Assembly (NCBI GenBank): GCA_013373625.1
Contig: JABXHM010000070.1
Span: 62,001 to 126,000 of the forward strand
Direction of reading: 5' to 3'
Origin: Alteromonadaceae bacterium
Lineage (GTDB): Bacteria; Pseudomonadota; Gammaproteobacteria; Enterobacterales; Alteromonadaceae
DNA length: 64,000 nucleotides
The position numbers and the translations under genes were made by a program. The number at the start of each line of letters is the position of its first letter. The first letter of the stretch is position 1. Below the pieces are notes generated by a model, which saw only the letters and a list, made by a program, of their open reading frames with translations, was not told the origin of the DNA and searched no databases. Below are positions 35,623 to 45,086 of the stretch, piece after piece.

Positions 35623-37479
35623 ATGGAAAAAGAATTATTGCGCGGCATTCGTTACTCAGCTCTTGCCCTTGCTGTGGCAATGGGATTATCAGCCTGTTCA
35701 CTGGATGGTGATGATGGTGAAGATGGCGCGATCGGTGCCGAAGGACCACAGGGTGAACAAGGCCCTCAGGGAGATCAGGGACCACAGGGTGACAGTGGTG
35801 ACTCTGTCGGTAAGCTTACCCGTATCGCAACCGTTCCACTGGGCTCTGAAGTGACAGGTATATTCTTGAGCGATGAAGGCGATTTATTCTTTAACGTGCA
35901 GCACCCCTCAGGTACCAACACTGCTACAAACAGCATAAACAGTATGCCTATTAACACAGGTACTGTGGGTGTGCTTGCTGGTGTCAACTTTAATAACCTG
36001 CCAGCGACTTTGCCTGATTCGCCGGTACCGGCATCTGATGAAGAAAAACAGTTGGTAATGACGGCTATTGGCCAGTATCAGGTGTTAGGTCAAACCGGTG
36101 ACACCTATGAAGGTGAACTGCCAAAAGGATTAGGCCACATTTATACACTGGACGGTGACACGCTTATCCTTGAAAACGATATGCCAGACTTCAACGGTTT
36201 CTTACCGACAGGTGACGGAGAAGGTTATCTGTTTTCAAACTGGGAAGAATTACCAGGTGGTATGAGCCGTATGCAAATTGCGCGTGATGAGCAGGGCATG
36301 TGGGCAGTCAATGATGTAATGATGCTGGACTTTTCGCCAGTATGGGGCACCGCAGCTAATTGCTTTGGCTCTATGTCACCATGGGGGACGCCACTGACTT
36401 CAGAAGAGTGGGTCGTTGACTCATCGGTTGACAGCACGACCAATGCTAACTGGAACAACCCAGCTGCCGTAGCAACTGATGCGCGTTTGGGTCGCATGTG
36501 GGACATGACTGCCCCGGACGTACCTAACCCTTATAACTATGGTTATATCGCTGAAGTCACAGAGCCAGCAACGGATGAGCCGGTCATTGTTAAGCACCTT
36601 GCGATGGGCCGCTACGAGCACGAAAACTCAACAGTAATGCCTGATGGTCGCACGGTTTATCTGTCTCAGGACGACACCGGCGGCGTGTTATTTAAATTTG
36701 TCGCTGACGTCGCAGAAGACTTATCTGCAGGTACCTTGTACGGCGCGAAGCTTACCCAGGACTCAGGCCAGAATGATCCGGCTACTACCGGGTTTGATGT
36801 GGAGTGGGTTGAACTGGCTAGCGGTGACAACCTGACGATTCGTGCCTGGATTGACGAGTACAATGGATTAGGTACAGATGACTACGTTGAAGGCGAGAGC
36901 GCCTTTATTACTATGGCAGACGTTGAAGCCTGGGCGAACGGTGACGCAACTTATCCAACAGTTGCCAACGGTGGCGGTAAAATCACTGCTGGTGCAGCAA
37001 TGGATGACCGTGTGGCGTTCTTAGAGTCACGTGCAGCGGCAAAAATGAAAGGTGCAACGGCAGAATGGCGTAAGCTGGAAGGTATTTCGGTTAACCATAA
37101 ACGTGCCCGGGAAGCGGTTGAAGGCGTAGACACTATTCCTGGTGAAGTGGTTACCGAAGCGTACGTTTACATTGGTATCTCTGACATCGACAACACCATG
37201 GTTGATGGCGAAGGCGATATGCAGTTGTCGGCCCGTGTTAAAGATTGCGGCGGTGTGTACCGTGCACGCCTGGGTGAGAACTACGATATCTCGCGTATCG
37301 AACCAGTAGTAATGGGCTCTACTTATCGCTCGAGTTTAACTGGCGCAGAGCGTTGTGATGTGGATCAGCTGTCTCAACCAGACAACGTTATCGTGATGAA
37401 CGATGGGCGTATTCTGATTGGTGAAGATGGCTTCCAACAGAACAATACGCTTTGGATGTATGAGCCAGCTAAAAAATAA
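35623..37479 (+). CDS. PhoX-like (DUF839) phosphatase lipoprotein with collagen-like tract
   Basis: 618 residues. Lipoprotein signal MEKELLRGIRYSALALAVAM then LSAC, followed by an acidic linker and a Gly-x-x tract at about 35-59 (GAEGPQGEQGPQ, GDQGPQGDSGD). The body is a PF05787 (PhoX/DUF839) beta-propeller: CFGSMSPWGTPLTSEEW corresponds to the metal-site Cys and Glu motif, and GRYEHENSTVMPDGRTVYLS to a later Glu motif. PhoX enzymes are calcium/iron phosphatases that release phosphate from organic esters at low phosphate. They are usually Tat-exported; here it appears lipid-anchored. The changed motif (TPWGTWLTCEE in classical PhoX) makes activity likely but unproven. A Pho-box array lies upstream. 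Confidence 0.82.
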   Translation: MEKELLRGIRYSALALAVAMGLSACSLDGDDGEDGAIGAEGPQGEQGPQGDQGPQGDSGDSVGKLTRIATVPLGSEVTGIFLSDEGDLFFNVQHPSGTNTATNSINSMPINTGTVGVLAGVNFNNLPATLPDSPVPASDEEKQLVMTAIGQYQVLGQTGDTYEGELPKGLGHIYTLDGDTLILENDMPDFNGFLPTGDGEGYLFSNWEELPGGMSRMQIARDEQGMWAVNDVMMLDFSPVWGTAANCFGSMSPWGTPLTSEEWVVDSSVDSTTNANWNNPAAVATDARLGRMWDMTAPDVPNPYNYGYIAEVTEPATDEPVIVKHLAMGRYEHENSTVMPDGRTVYLSQDDTGGVLFKFVADVAEDLSAGTLYGAKLTQDSGQNDPATTGFDVEWVELASGDNLTIRAWIDEYNGLGTDDYVEGESAFITMADVEAWANGDATYPTVANGGGKITAGAAMDDRVAFLESRAAAKMKGATAEWRKLEGISVNHKRAREAVEGVDTIPGEVVTEAYVYIGISDIDNTMVDGEGDMQLSARVKDCGGVYRARLGENYDISRIEPVVMGSTYRSSLTGAERCDVDQLSQPDNVIVMNDGRILIGEDGFQQNNTLWMYEPAKK

Positions 37480-37540
37480 GTCATTTTTGTAACACTGTAT
37501 CCGGGTGCAGTGCGCCCGGATTTTTTGCGTTGTAGAGACC

Positions 37541-39274
37541 ATGAAATTATCACACCTTGTTTTACCCCTTGTCGTTGCCCTACTGGGCAGCCAGTTAATG
37601 GCTTGCAGTGACGATGACAGCACCCCTAATGCACGAGAACTGAGCACGCCACTTCAGCCTGAGGCATATCCTTCGGCATATCCTTCGGCATATCCCTATC
37701 AGGAGGGCGACGATATTCCCGCCACGGCGTACATAGCACACGATGAAATTTATAATCCGGAGTCGGTGATCCCGCCGCAGTGCTATACCAAAACCAATGG
37801 CACAAACAATCCCTGTTATGCCTGTCATCAGAGTTACGATCGTAGCGAAAACCGGCCCAACCAAATGGGCGATGGTACCTTGCAGGGAAACTATGAGTTT
37901 TCTGATGTGGGTTTAACCAACAGCTGGAAAAACCTGTTTGTTGATCGTCGGCAGCTAATCAAAGATATTTCTGATGATGAAATACTCGCGTACATACAAG
38001 AAGATAACTATACGCCCGCGATAAGCGATAACGGCAACAGTGAACACCTGTTACCTGCGGTCATGCAACTGGAAGATCTCAGTTATCCACAGCGCGCCTT
38101 CGGTGAACACGGCATTGCCAACGACGGCAGTGGCTGGGTAGCGTACAACTATAAGCCGTTCCCCAGTACGTTCTGGCCTACCAACGGCTCCACGGGAGAC
38201 GCCATGATCCGGTTACCCGAACGCTTTCAGCAACGCAACGGCAAGTACGTCGAAGATGTCTATCTGGCGAATTTAACCCTGCTTGAAATGACGATGAAAG
38301 ACATTGAAAGCCTGCCGGTACCTGCGTTAAACGAACAGCTTATTGGCGCAGATATTAACGGCGATGGTCAGTTAACCCACAATGTACAAACTATGCAGCG
38401 CCGCGCCTCTTATGTGGGCGATGCCAGTGCTACCAAACTCAGTTATCTGTTGTACCCACAGGGGACCGAATTGCTGCATACCGTGCGATATATCGGTGTT
38501 GACGATGACGGCACTATTTATAATGCGCCGCGAATGAAAGAAGTTCGTTATATGCAAAAAGCGTTGTTTCGCAGCAAAGAAAGTCTGGCTTCAGCCTATT
38601 ACGCCGAAGCCAAAGACAAGGCCTTTGAAAAACTACCGCAAACCCGTTATCTCAATGAAGAAACGGGTATCGACAACGGTTTCGGCTGGACACTTAACGC
38701 ATTTATTGAAGACGCAAACGGTGAATTACGGCCTCAGCATCCGCAGGAATTAGCTTTTTGTAATGGTTGTCATAAAACGGTGGGTTCAACCTTTGATCAA
38801 ACGTTTTCGTTCGCGCGGAAAGTACCGGGTGCCAGCGGGTGGGGGTATATCAATCTGCATGATATGGAAGATGTACCGAACATTAATGAGCAGGAAGGTG
38901 AGTTTCTGACTTACATGAAACGTGTGGGCGGTGGCGATGAGTTTCGCCAGAATGCCGAAATGCTGGCGCGATGGTTTAAGTCAGACGGCAGTGTCGACGA
39001 ATCAAGGGTTAAACAGGCCGCGTCGGTGTATGAACTGATTACGCCGAGTCCGCAACGCGCGCTGGCACTCAATAAGGCTTACCAGACCATCGTAAAGGAA
39101 CAAAGTTATCTGTTTGGCCGCGACGCGACCATTACCGAAGCTCACAATGTTCTTGAGGTCATCGATGCCGAACAGCCGCCGCTGTTGCCTGAGCATCAAC
39201 ACGCCTGGGATATGCGCCTTGACTGGTTTGCTGCACCAGTTCATACCGTTGCACAACAGTCTTCGGGCAATTAA
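37541..39274 (+). CDS. Di-haem c-type cytochrome lipoprotein of unknown family
   Basis: The frame reaches back to 37505, but ATG 37541 starts the lipoprotein signal MKLSHLVLPLVVALLGSQLM then AC; 577 residues. Two haem-c motifs are visible: CYACHQ (about residue 100) and CNGCHK (about 410), far apart with a long insert. Near the N-terminus PSAYPSAYPY comes from a 12-bp DNA repeat. I do not recognise a named family; it resembles large extracytoplasmic cytochromes with one haem in each lobe. It lies 61 bp after the PhoX-like gene without a clear terminator, so cotranscription is possible. Confidence 0.75.
   Translation: MKLSHLVLPLVVALLGSQLMACSDDDSTPNARELSTPLQPEAYPSAYPSAYPYQEGDDIPATAYIAHDEIYNPESVIPPQCYTKTNGTNNPCYACHQSYDRSENRPNQMGDGTLQGNYEFSDVGLTNSWKNLFVDRRQLIKDISDDEILAYIQEDNYTPAISDNGNSEHLLPAVMQLEDLSYPQRAFGEHGIANDGSGWVAYNYKPFPSTFWPTNGSTGDAMIRLPERFQQRNGKYVEDVYLANLTLLEMTMKDIESLPVPALNEQLIGADINGDGQLTHNVQTMQRRASYVGDASATKLSYLLYPQGTELLHTVRYIGVDDDGTIYNAPRMKEVRYMQKALFRSKESLASAYYAEAKDKAFEKLPQTRYLNEETGIDNGFGWTLNAFIEDANGELRPQHPQELAFCNGCHKTVGSTFDQTFSFARKVPGASGWGYINLHDMEDVPNINEQEGEFLTYMKRVGGGDEFRQNAEMLARWFKSDGSVDESRVKQAASVYELITPSPQRALALNKAYQTIVKEQSYLFGRDATITEAHNVLEVIDAEQPPLLPEHQHAWDMRLDWFAAPVHTVAQQSSGN
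37663..37695 (+). repeat. 12-bp tandem repeat inside the cytochrome gene
   Basis: GGCATATCCTTC occurs at 37663-37674 and 37675-37686, with a partial third copy to 37695. It encodes the PSAY repeats just after the lipid anchor. Being a multiple of three, copy-number change would lengthen the linker without a frameshift. Confidence 0.8.
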
Positions 39275-39346
39275 GCCGTTTTTTAGCGGGGCTGTGGCAG
39301 GCACTAATGTATTATTGCCATGCTACAGCTCCTAACGTGGCCAGAG

Positions 39347-40246
39347 CTACGTTTGTCCGTTTTTTGAGTCAATTAAGGTTTGCCACAAAAAACGGGCAAC
39401 CGGTCCCTGGCGGTGCTTCTTTTCTCTGATTAACCTGATTTCTCCTTCTATGACCGAGGTGACATCATCGAGTTGCAGCGGAATAAGCGTGCCATTGCTC
39501 AATTCATCGGTAATTCGGTTTTTGGGAATGTAACCCCAACCGGCTGCGCCCATGAGCAAGCTTTTTTGTGAACTGGTGTCGTTGGTTCTGATGGTCGAGT
39601 GCGGCACCACACCCATTACTTTTTCAATATTGATATCGATATCAAATGCCTGTGGCATAAGCAGCGGTATATCCCGCAGCTGACTGGAAGCGTGGGGCAC
39701 GGTAGTAAAATCACACAGCAACGAATGATGGATAACGGCAATCACTTCAAATCGGTCAAAGGGTATGGTTTCAAAACTCGCCAGTTCATGAAAGGTGTGG
39801 GTCCACGGACTCAGGGCGATGTCTGCTTTACCATCAATCAGGCGCTGAATAGCGCCCAGACGCTGAACTGAGGTTAAGTACAATTCGGTTTGCGGGAAAT
39901 GTTGCTGAGTGTGCGTGATTGCATCGAAAAAAGTCGATTGCTGACATATAGTATCAAAGGCGAATTCAATATTGCTTTCATGGCCGTGACGCAAGTGTGA
40001 AGCCAGTGCAGTGATGTCCTTGGCTTGCCTAAGCAGGTATCGACAATGCGGCAACAGTCGGTGGCCGTCATCAGTGAGCTGCAAACGATTAGCGGTTTTT
40101 TGCAGTAACGTGAGTTGTAGCTCTTCCTGAAAGCGTTTGATAGCAATGGATAGTGCGGGCTGGGTTTTGTGCAATACTGCGGCTGCATTGGCGATACTGC
40201 CGAGTTCTGCAACCGTAACAAACATGCGTAGTTGCTCAAGGGTCAT
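39347..40246 (-). CDS. LysR-family transcriptional regulator
   Basis: 299 residues. N-terminal HTH (MTLEQLRMFVTVAELGSIAN, LHKTQPALSIAIKRFQEELQ) and a LysR effector domain. It is divergent from an MFP-RND efflux pair across a short gap (40247-40337), the usual arrangement for a local regulator. The effector is unknown. There are no signs of truncation. Confidence 0.88.
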   Translation of the reverse strand: MTLEQLRMFVTVAELGSIANAAAVLHKTQPALSIAIKRFQEELQLTLLQKTANRLQLTDDGHRLLPHCRYLLRQAKDITALASHLRHGHESNIEFAFDTICQQSTFFDAITHTQQHFPQTELYLTSVQRLGAIQRLIDGKADIALSPWTHTFHELASFETIPFDRFEVIAVIHHSLLCDFTTVPHASSQLRDIPLLMPQAFDIDINIEKVMGVVPHSTIRTNDTSSQKSLLMGAAGWGYIPKNRITDELSNGTLIPLQLDDVTSVIEGEIRLIREKKHRQGPVARFLWQTLIDSKNGQT

Positions 40247-40337
40247 AAATAAAATTTAATATATACGTAAAATAGATTAAATATAATTTTGGTCGATGTT
40301 GGCGTATATTGCCAGTCTAAGTTTCAGGAGATATTCA

Positions 40338-41429
40338 GTGAATCGACATACTAGCGCACGTGCAGGGGCAATACTCAGTCTATTAGCGGTAATTTGGGGC
40401 TGTAGTGGTGAAGCCGACACACCCGTAACCGAGCCCGTTGCAGCAAAACTGGTAAAAACAATTACCCTGTCTCAGGCTGACAGTAGTGGTTTCCGCGAGT
40501 TTCCGGCTGTAGTTGAGGCCAGCGAAGAAGCAACCCTGGCGTTTCGGGTATCAGGCGAACTCAATCAACTGAAAGTAAGCGCAGGGCAAATGGTGGAAAG
40601 TGGCGATATTCTGGCAACGCTTGACCCCACCGATTACCAGATCGCCGTTGATCAGGCGCAGGCCAACTATGATTTGGCCAAAGTACAGTATGATCGCGCC
40701 AAAACGTTGTTAGATAAGCAACTCGCTTCAAAAGCCGGTTTTGATCAGGCCAAGGCAGAATTGCAAGTGGCGGCGTCGGCACTGAAGTCTGCCAAAACCA
40801 ACTTAGCTTATACCGAATTACACGCGCCTTTTAGTGGTCAGGTTGCCCAGCGCTTTGCCGAAAACTACGAAAGTATTACTGCTCAGCAACCGGTTTTCTC
40901 CCTGCAAAAAAATTCTGTGGTGGAAGTTGCAGTTCAGATCCCGGAAGACTTGTTATCAAATATCAACAAGGACACTGAGTATCAGCCAGAAGTGCGCTTT
41001 GATACGCATCCCCAGCAGGTATTTCACGCCAGCCTGAAAGAGTACGATACCGATGCCGATTCGGCCACCAATACCTATAAAGTGGTCTTTGAATTGAAGC
41101 GCCCTGAGTCATTTAATGTATTTCCCGGTATGTCAGCAACCGTCAGGGCGCAACTTGATCAGATAATGAAGTCGAATCCGGCTAGCTGGCACGTACCCGC
41201 CGGGGCGATATTTACCGACGGCAGCTCGGACAAAGAGCAAAGTTATGTATTTGTTGTTGGACCCGACAATCAGCTTGAAAAGCGCGCGGTGACGCTGGGC
41301 AATATTACCGATAATGGTTTCAGGGTCACGGCCGGGCTTGACGCCGGCGACGAAATTGTTGCCGCGGGTGTGCATCGTTTAACGGCGGGAGAGCATATTC
41401 GCGTTTGGCACAAAGAACGGGGGCTGTAA
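40338..41429 (+). CDS. RND efflux membrane fusion protein (GTG start)
   Basis: GTG 40338 is preferred over ATG 40296 because AGGAG lies 7 nt before it, and it begins a lipoprotein signal (NRHTSARAGAILSLLAVIWG, then Cys). About 363 residues. The HlyD/AcrA-like order is visible: VEASEEATLAFRVSGELNQL lipoyl half, a helical hairpin at about 85-150, then LAYTELHAPFSGQVAQRFAE, a beta barrel and a membrane-proximal domain. It links the inner-membrane pump to an outer-membrane channel, which is not encoded here. Confidence 0.9.
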   Translation: MNRHTSARAGAILSLLAVIWGCSGEADTPVTEPVAAKLVKTITLSQADSSGFREFPAVVEASEEATLAFRVSGELNQLKVSAGQMVESGDILATLDPTDYQIAVDQAQANYDLAKVQYDRAKTLLDKQLASKAGFDQAKAELQVAASALKSAKTNLAYTELHAPFSGQVAQRFAENYESITAQQPVFSLQKNSVVEVAVQIPEDLLSNINKDTEYQPEVRFDTHPQQVFHASLKEYDTDADSATNTYKVVFELKRPESFNVFPGMSATVRAQLDQIMKSNPASWHVPAGAIFTDGSSDKEQSYVFVVGPDNQLEKRAVTLGNITDNGFRVTAGLDAGDEIVAAGVHRLTAGEHIRVWHKERGL

Positions 41430-41431
41430 GG

Positions 41432-44400
41432 GTGAATATAGCCGGCTATTTTGTTAAAAACCGTACCACCAGCTGGTTGGTAACACTCATTTTACTGATT
41501 GGTGGCACCCTTGCATTTTTTGGTCTCGGTCGTTTAGAAGATCCGCAATTTACCATCAAAAAGGCCATGGTCATTACGCTCTATCCTGGCGCGTCGCCTA
41601 CTCAGGTGGAAGAAGAAGTCACTTATCCTATTGAGAACGCCATACAGGAACTGCCTTACGTTGATAACATAACGTCAATTTCAACCGCGGGTAAATCGCA
41701 AATTACCGTTGAAATGAAGAGCATATACCGGAAACAGGCATTACGCGGCATCTGGGAAGAAATGCGGCGTAAAATTAACGATTTAAAACCATCGCTGCCA
41801 GCCGGCGTGGCCGAACCCAAAGTCATGGATGATTTTGCTGATGTATACGGCGTGCTTATCGCGATTAACGGTGACGGGTATCAGTATAAAGACATCAGTG
41901 ACTATGTTGATTACCTCAAGCGTGAACTCATTCTGGTTGAGGGCGTTGGTAAGGTTACTGTGCAGGGTAAACAAAGAGAACAGGTTTTTGTGGAAATATC
42001 CCGTTCGCAAATCAGCTCTCTGGACATTAGTCCAAGTCGCATCAGCTCGTTGTTAGTCAGCCAGAATCAGGTTTCAAACGCGGGTAAGGTCAGAGTGGGG
42101 GATGAATACATTCGCATTAACCCTACGGGCGAATTTGAGTCAGTCAGGGAGCTCGAAAATCTGCTCATTAGTCAGGCTGGCGCGTCTGAGCGCATTTACT
42201 TGGGGGACGTCGCGCGCATCTATCGCGGTTATCAGGAAGTACCGTCTAATGTGATTCATTACAATGCTGAGCGATCGCTGTTGTTGGGGATTTCTTTTGC
42301 TGATGGTGTGAATGTGGTTGAGGTTGGCGGTCGCATCATGCAGCGTCTGGATGAACTGGAATACATGCGCCCGGTTGGTATGCAAACTGACTTTATTTAT
42401 AACCAACCCATCGAAGTGGATAGTTCGGTACAAGGCTTTATTCTGAACCTTGCCGAAGCGGTAGGCATTGTCATTGTCGTGCTGCTCATTTTTATGGGCG
42501 TAAAGTCAGGCATATTAATTGGCCTGGTTTTACTGCTAACAGTGCTGGGTAGTTTTATTTTTATGCAGCAAATGGAGATCAATTTGCAACGCATATCACT
42601 GGGTGCACTCATTATTGCCCTGGGGATGCTTGTTGATAATGCGATTGTCGTCACAGAAGGCATATTAATAGCCATGAAAAGAGGCTTCAGCAAGGTTGAA
42701 GCAGCCTCCTATGTGGTAAAGCAAAATATGTGGCCGCTGTTAGGGGCGACAGTCATTGCCATTATTGCCTTTGCGCCAATTGGGCTGTCGGCCGATGCAA
42801 CCGGCGAGTTTGCCGGGAGTTTGTTTTGGGTACTGTTGGTGAGTTTGTTGCTAAGCTGGATTACCGCAATTACTTTAACGCCATTTTTTGCTTCGCTGTT
42901 ATTTACCGATACCCAGCAAACCAGTGAGCAAAATGCCGGTGACCAACAACTAAAAGACAGTGAAGATCTCTACAACGGTCTGATATTTACTGTGTTCAGT
43001 GGGGTGTTAAGCGCTGCACTGCGATTCAGGGTGTTAACTGTCGTGGTGATGGTTGGGTTGCTGATCAGCGCGGTCGTTGCGTTTGGCAATGTAAAACAAG
43101 CGTTTTTCCCGCCTTCGAACACACCGATGTTTCTGGTTGATATTTGGCATAAGTCCGGCACTGATATTCGCGTTAATGCCGATAAAGTAAACCAGATAGA
43201 AAAACACTTGCTGGATCAAAATGGGGTAGAAGAGGTTACCTCAACGGTAGGTCAGGGATTAACGCGTTTTATGCTGACCTATCAGACAGAAAAATCCTAC
43301 CCTACCTATGCGCAATTAGTGATACGCATGCGTGATGGCGAGGCGCTGGAGGCGCAGCTTCCGGTGTTACGCGATTATCTGGATCGCGAGTACAGCGAGC
43401 TTTTTTATAAAATTAAGCGTCTCGAAATCGGGCCTTCAACTGATGCCAAAATAGAAGCACGCTTTAGTGGACCGGATCCCAAAGAACTGCGCCGGTTAGC
43501 GGCCGAAGCCAAAGCGATTCTCGCCGCAGATGACGGCGCACGAAATATTCGGGACAACTGGCGGCAACAAACCAAAGTCATACGGCCATTTTTTAATGAA
43601 GCGGCGGCACGTAAGGTTGGTGTGAGTAAAGCCGATCTGGACAAGCTGCTATTAACCAGTTTCAGTGGTGCGCAGATTGGCGTGTACCGTGATGGCACTG
43701 ATTTATTACCTATTATTAGCCGGCCGCCACCAGAAGAACGGCTAACGGCAGACAATCTTGAAAATCTGCAGATATACTCAGCGACAGCCCAGCAATACAT
43801 CCCTGTTACGCAGGTGGTCAGGCGATTTGAGGTAGATTGGGAAGATCCTATTATTATGCGCCGTGACCGCAAACGAACACTGACAGTGATGGCGGATCAT
43901 GACATTTTGGGTACCGAAACGGCCGCTAAACTGTTTAGCCGGGTACGCGACAAGATAGAAGCCATTGCGCTACCTGATGGTTATGAACTGGAGTGGGGCG
44001 GTGAGTTTGAAGCCTCCAGTAAAGCGCAAAAAGCGATCTTTGGTTCGCTACCGGTAGGCTATCTGATTATGTTTATTACCACCGTATTGTTGTTTGCCTC
44101 AGCGCGTATCGCCGCCATTATCTGGGCATGTATTCCATTAGCGCTGATCGGTGTCAGCTATGGTTTATTGCTTACCGGCGCTCCGTTTGGGTTTATGGCA
44201 CTACTGGGCTTTTTAAGTCTGTCCGGAATGATCATTAAAAATGGTATCGTGCTGGTTGAACAGGTAAAACTGGAACTGAGTGAAGGCAAAGCGCCGTATT
44301 CCGCGTTGTTTCATGCCACGCTGAGCCGTGTCAGACCAGTGTGTATGGCGGCCATCACGACAATACTCGGTATGATCCCCTTATTATTTGACGACTTCTT

Positions 44401-44509
44401 TGCCAGTATGGCGGTTGTGATTATGTTTGGACTGGGTTTTGCCACATTGCTGACACTGGTTTTTGTACCCGTGTTGTACAGCTTGGTGTTTAAAGTCCGA
44501 AAGTCATAG
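41432..44509 (+). CDS. RND-family efflux permease (GTG start)
   Basis: GTG 41432, 3 nt after the MFP stop, gives MNIAGYFVKNRTTSW, the expected N-terminus; about 1025 residues, normal for AcrB-type pumps. Twelve membrane segments with two large periplasmic loops. The TM4 motif is GMLVDNAIVVTEGI, with Asp-Asn instead of the Asp-Asp of AcrB, a variant seen in several environmental RND pumps. GFLSLSGMIIKNGIVLVEQV marks TM10. It exports drugs, lipids or other hydrophobic compounds using proton flux. The LysR gene next to it is the probable local regulator. Confidence 0.92.
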   Translation: MNIAGYFVKNRTTSWLVTLILLIGGTLAFFGLGRLEDPQFTIKKAMVITLYPGASPTQVEEEVTYPIENAIQELPYVDNITSISTAGKSQITVEMKSIYRKQALRGIWEEMRRKINDLKPSLPAGVAEPKVMDDFADVYGVLIAINGDGYQYKDISDYVDYLKRELILVEGVGKVTVQGKQREQVFVEISRSQISSLDISPSRISSLLVSQNQVSNAGKVRVGDEYIRINPTGEFESVRELENLLISQAGASERIYLGDVARIYRGYQEVPSNVIHYNAERSLLLGISFADGVNVVEVGGRIMQRLDELEYMRPVGMQTDFIYNQPIEVDSSVQGFILNLAEAVGIVIVVLLIFMGVKSGILIGLVLLLTVLGSFIFMQQMEINLQRISLGALIIALGMLVDNAIVVTEGILIAMKRGFSKVEAASYVVKQNMWPLLGATVIAIIAFAPIGLSADATGEFAGSLFWVLLVSLLLSWITAITLTPFFASLLFTDTQQTSEQNAGDQQLKDSEDLYNGLIFTVFSGVLSAALRFRVLTVVVMVGLLISAVVAFGNVKQAFFPPSNTPMFLVDIWHKSGTDIRVNADKVNQIEKHLLDQNGVEEVTSTVGQGLTRFMLTYQTEKSYPTYAQLVIRMRDGEALEAQLPVLRDYLDREYSELFYKIKRLEIGPSTDAKIEARFSGPDPKELRRLAAEAKAILAADDGARNIRDNWRQQTKVIRPFFNEAAARKVGVSKADLDKLLLTSFSGAQIGVYRDGTDLLPIISRPPPEERLTADNLENLQIYSATAQQYIPVTQVVRRFEVDWEDPIIMRRDRKRTLTVMADHDILGTETAAKLFSRVRDKIEAIALPDGYELEWGGEFEASSKAQKAIFGSLPVGYLIMFITTVLLFASARIAAIIWACIPLALIGVSYGLLLTGAPFGFMALLGFLSLSGMIIKNGIVLVEQVKLELSEGKAPYSALFHATLSRVRPVCMAAITTILGMIPLLFDDFFASMAVVIMFGLGFATLLTLVFVPVLYSLVFKVRKS

Positions 44510-44699
44510 GTCAGCGCAGTTAGCCGGACATGTAGTGGGGGTACGTTTTATTACGGTCTCCCTGTAACTCTTGCAATAATGCCTTGTAAGGTTTTTCCAC
44601 TGGGTGGCAACAGAAAAAAACTGTAATTGTTTAACCCATTGTTTAATATAGATTTAAATACTTGGTACGTGTTTCGCAACAGTTTTCATGAAGTTTATC

Positions 44700-44726
44700 G
44701 ATGACACATTTTATGTCATCTTTTTC
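44700..44726 (+). terminator. Terminator-like hairpin just before the csbD-like gene
   Basis: GATGACA (44700-44706) pairs with TGTCATC (44714-44720), then TTTTTC. The csbD-like ATG is only 21 nt further, so either it terminates the RND transcript with no room for a promoter after it, or it lies in the csbD leader. Confidence 0.6.
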
Positions 44727-44746
44727 TCATAAACAGGGAGCTCAAT

Positions 44747-44938
44747 ATGAATTCTGATATTGCAAAAGGTAAGTGGAATCAAATGACCGGCGTGGTAAAG
44801 CAAAAGTGGGGTAAACTCACCGATGACGAAGTTGAACAAATGGAAGGCAACTTCGAAGAGTTTTACGGCAAAATGCAGGAAAAATACGGTATGAGCCGTG
44901 AAAAGGCGCGCGAAGAGTTTGATTCGCTAAGCCAGTAA
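44747..44938 (+). CDS. CsbD-family stress protein
   Basis: 63 residues. MNSDIAKGKWNQMTGVVKQK and WGKLTDDEVEQMEGN are diagnostic of the CsbD family (E. coli YjbJ), small, abundant, helical proteins induced by general stress, with unclear molecular role. A CAGGGAG ribosome site precedes the ATG. It has its own terminator at 44953-44984. Confidence 0.92.
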   Translation: MNSDIAKGKWNQMTGVVKQKWGKLTDDEVEQMEGNFEEFYGKMQEKYGMSREKAREEFDSLSQ

Positions 44939-44952
44939 GCATCAATAAGAAC

Positions 44953-44984
44953 GCCCCCGGTGTATTCGCGCTGGGGGCTTTTTT
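44953..44984 (+). terminator. Terminator after the csbD-like gene
   Basis: GCCCCC (44953-44958) pairs with GGGGGC (44973-44978) and is followed by six T. Confidence 0.85.
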
Positions 44985-45086
44985 GTGCACAGCAGTGAAT
45001 GATATTACGCTGCGAATGACTATACTCCGTAATAGGTTTAACAATGCTGCGGCAATGACGCCAGCAGCGCAGAGCAAGTGAGTACT

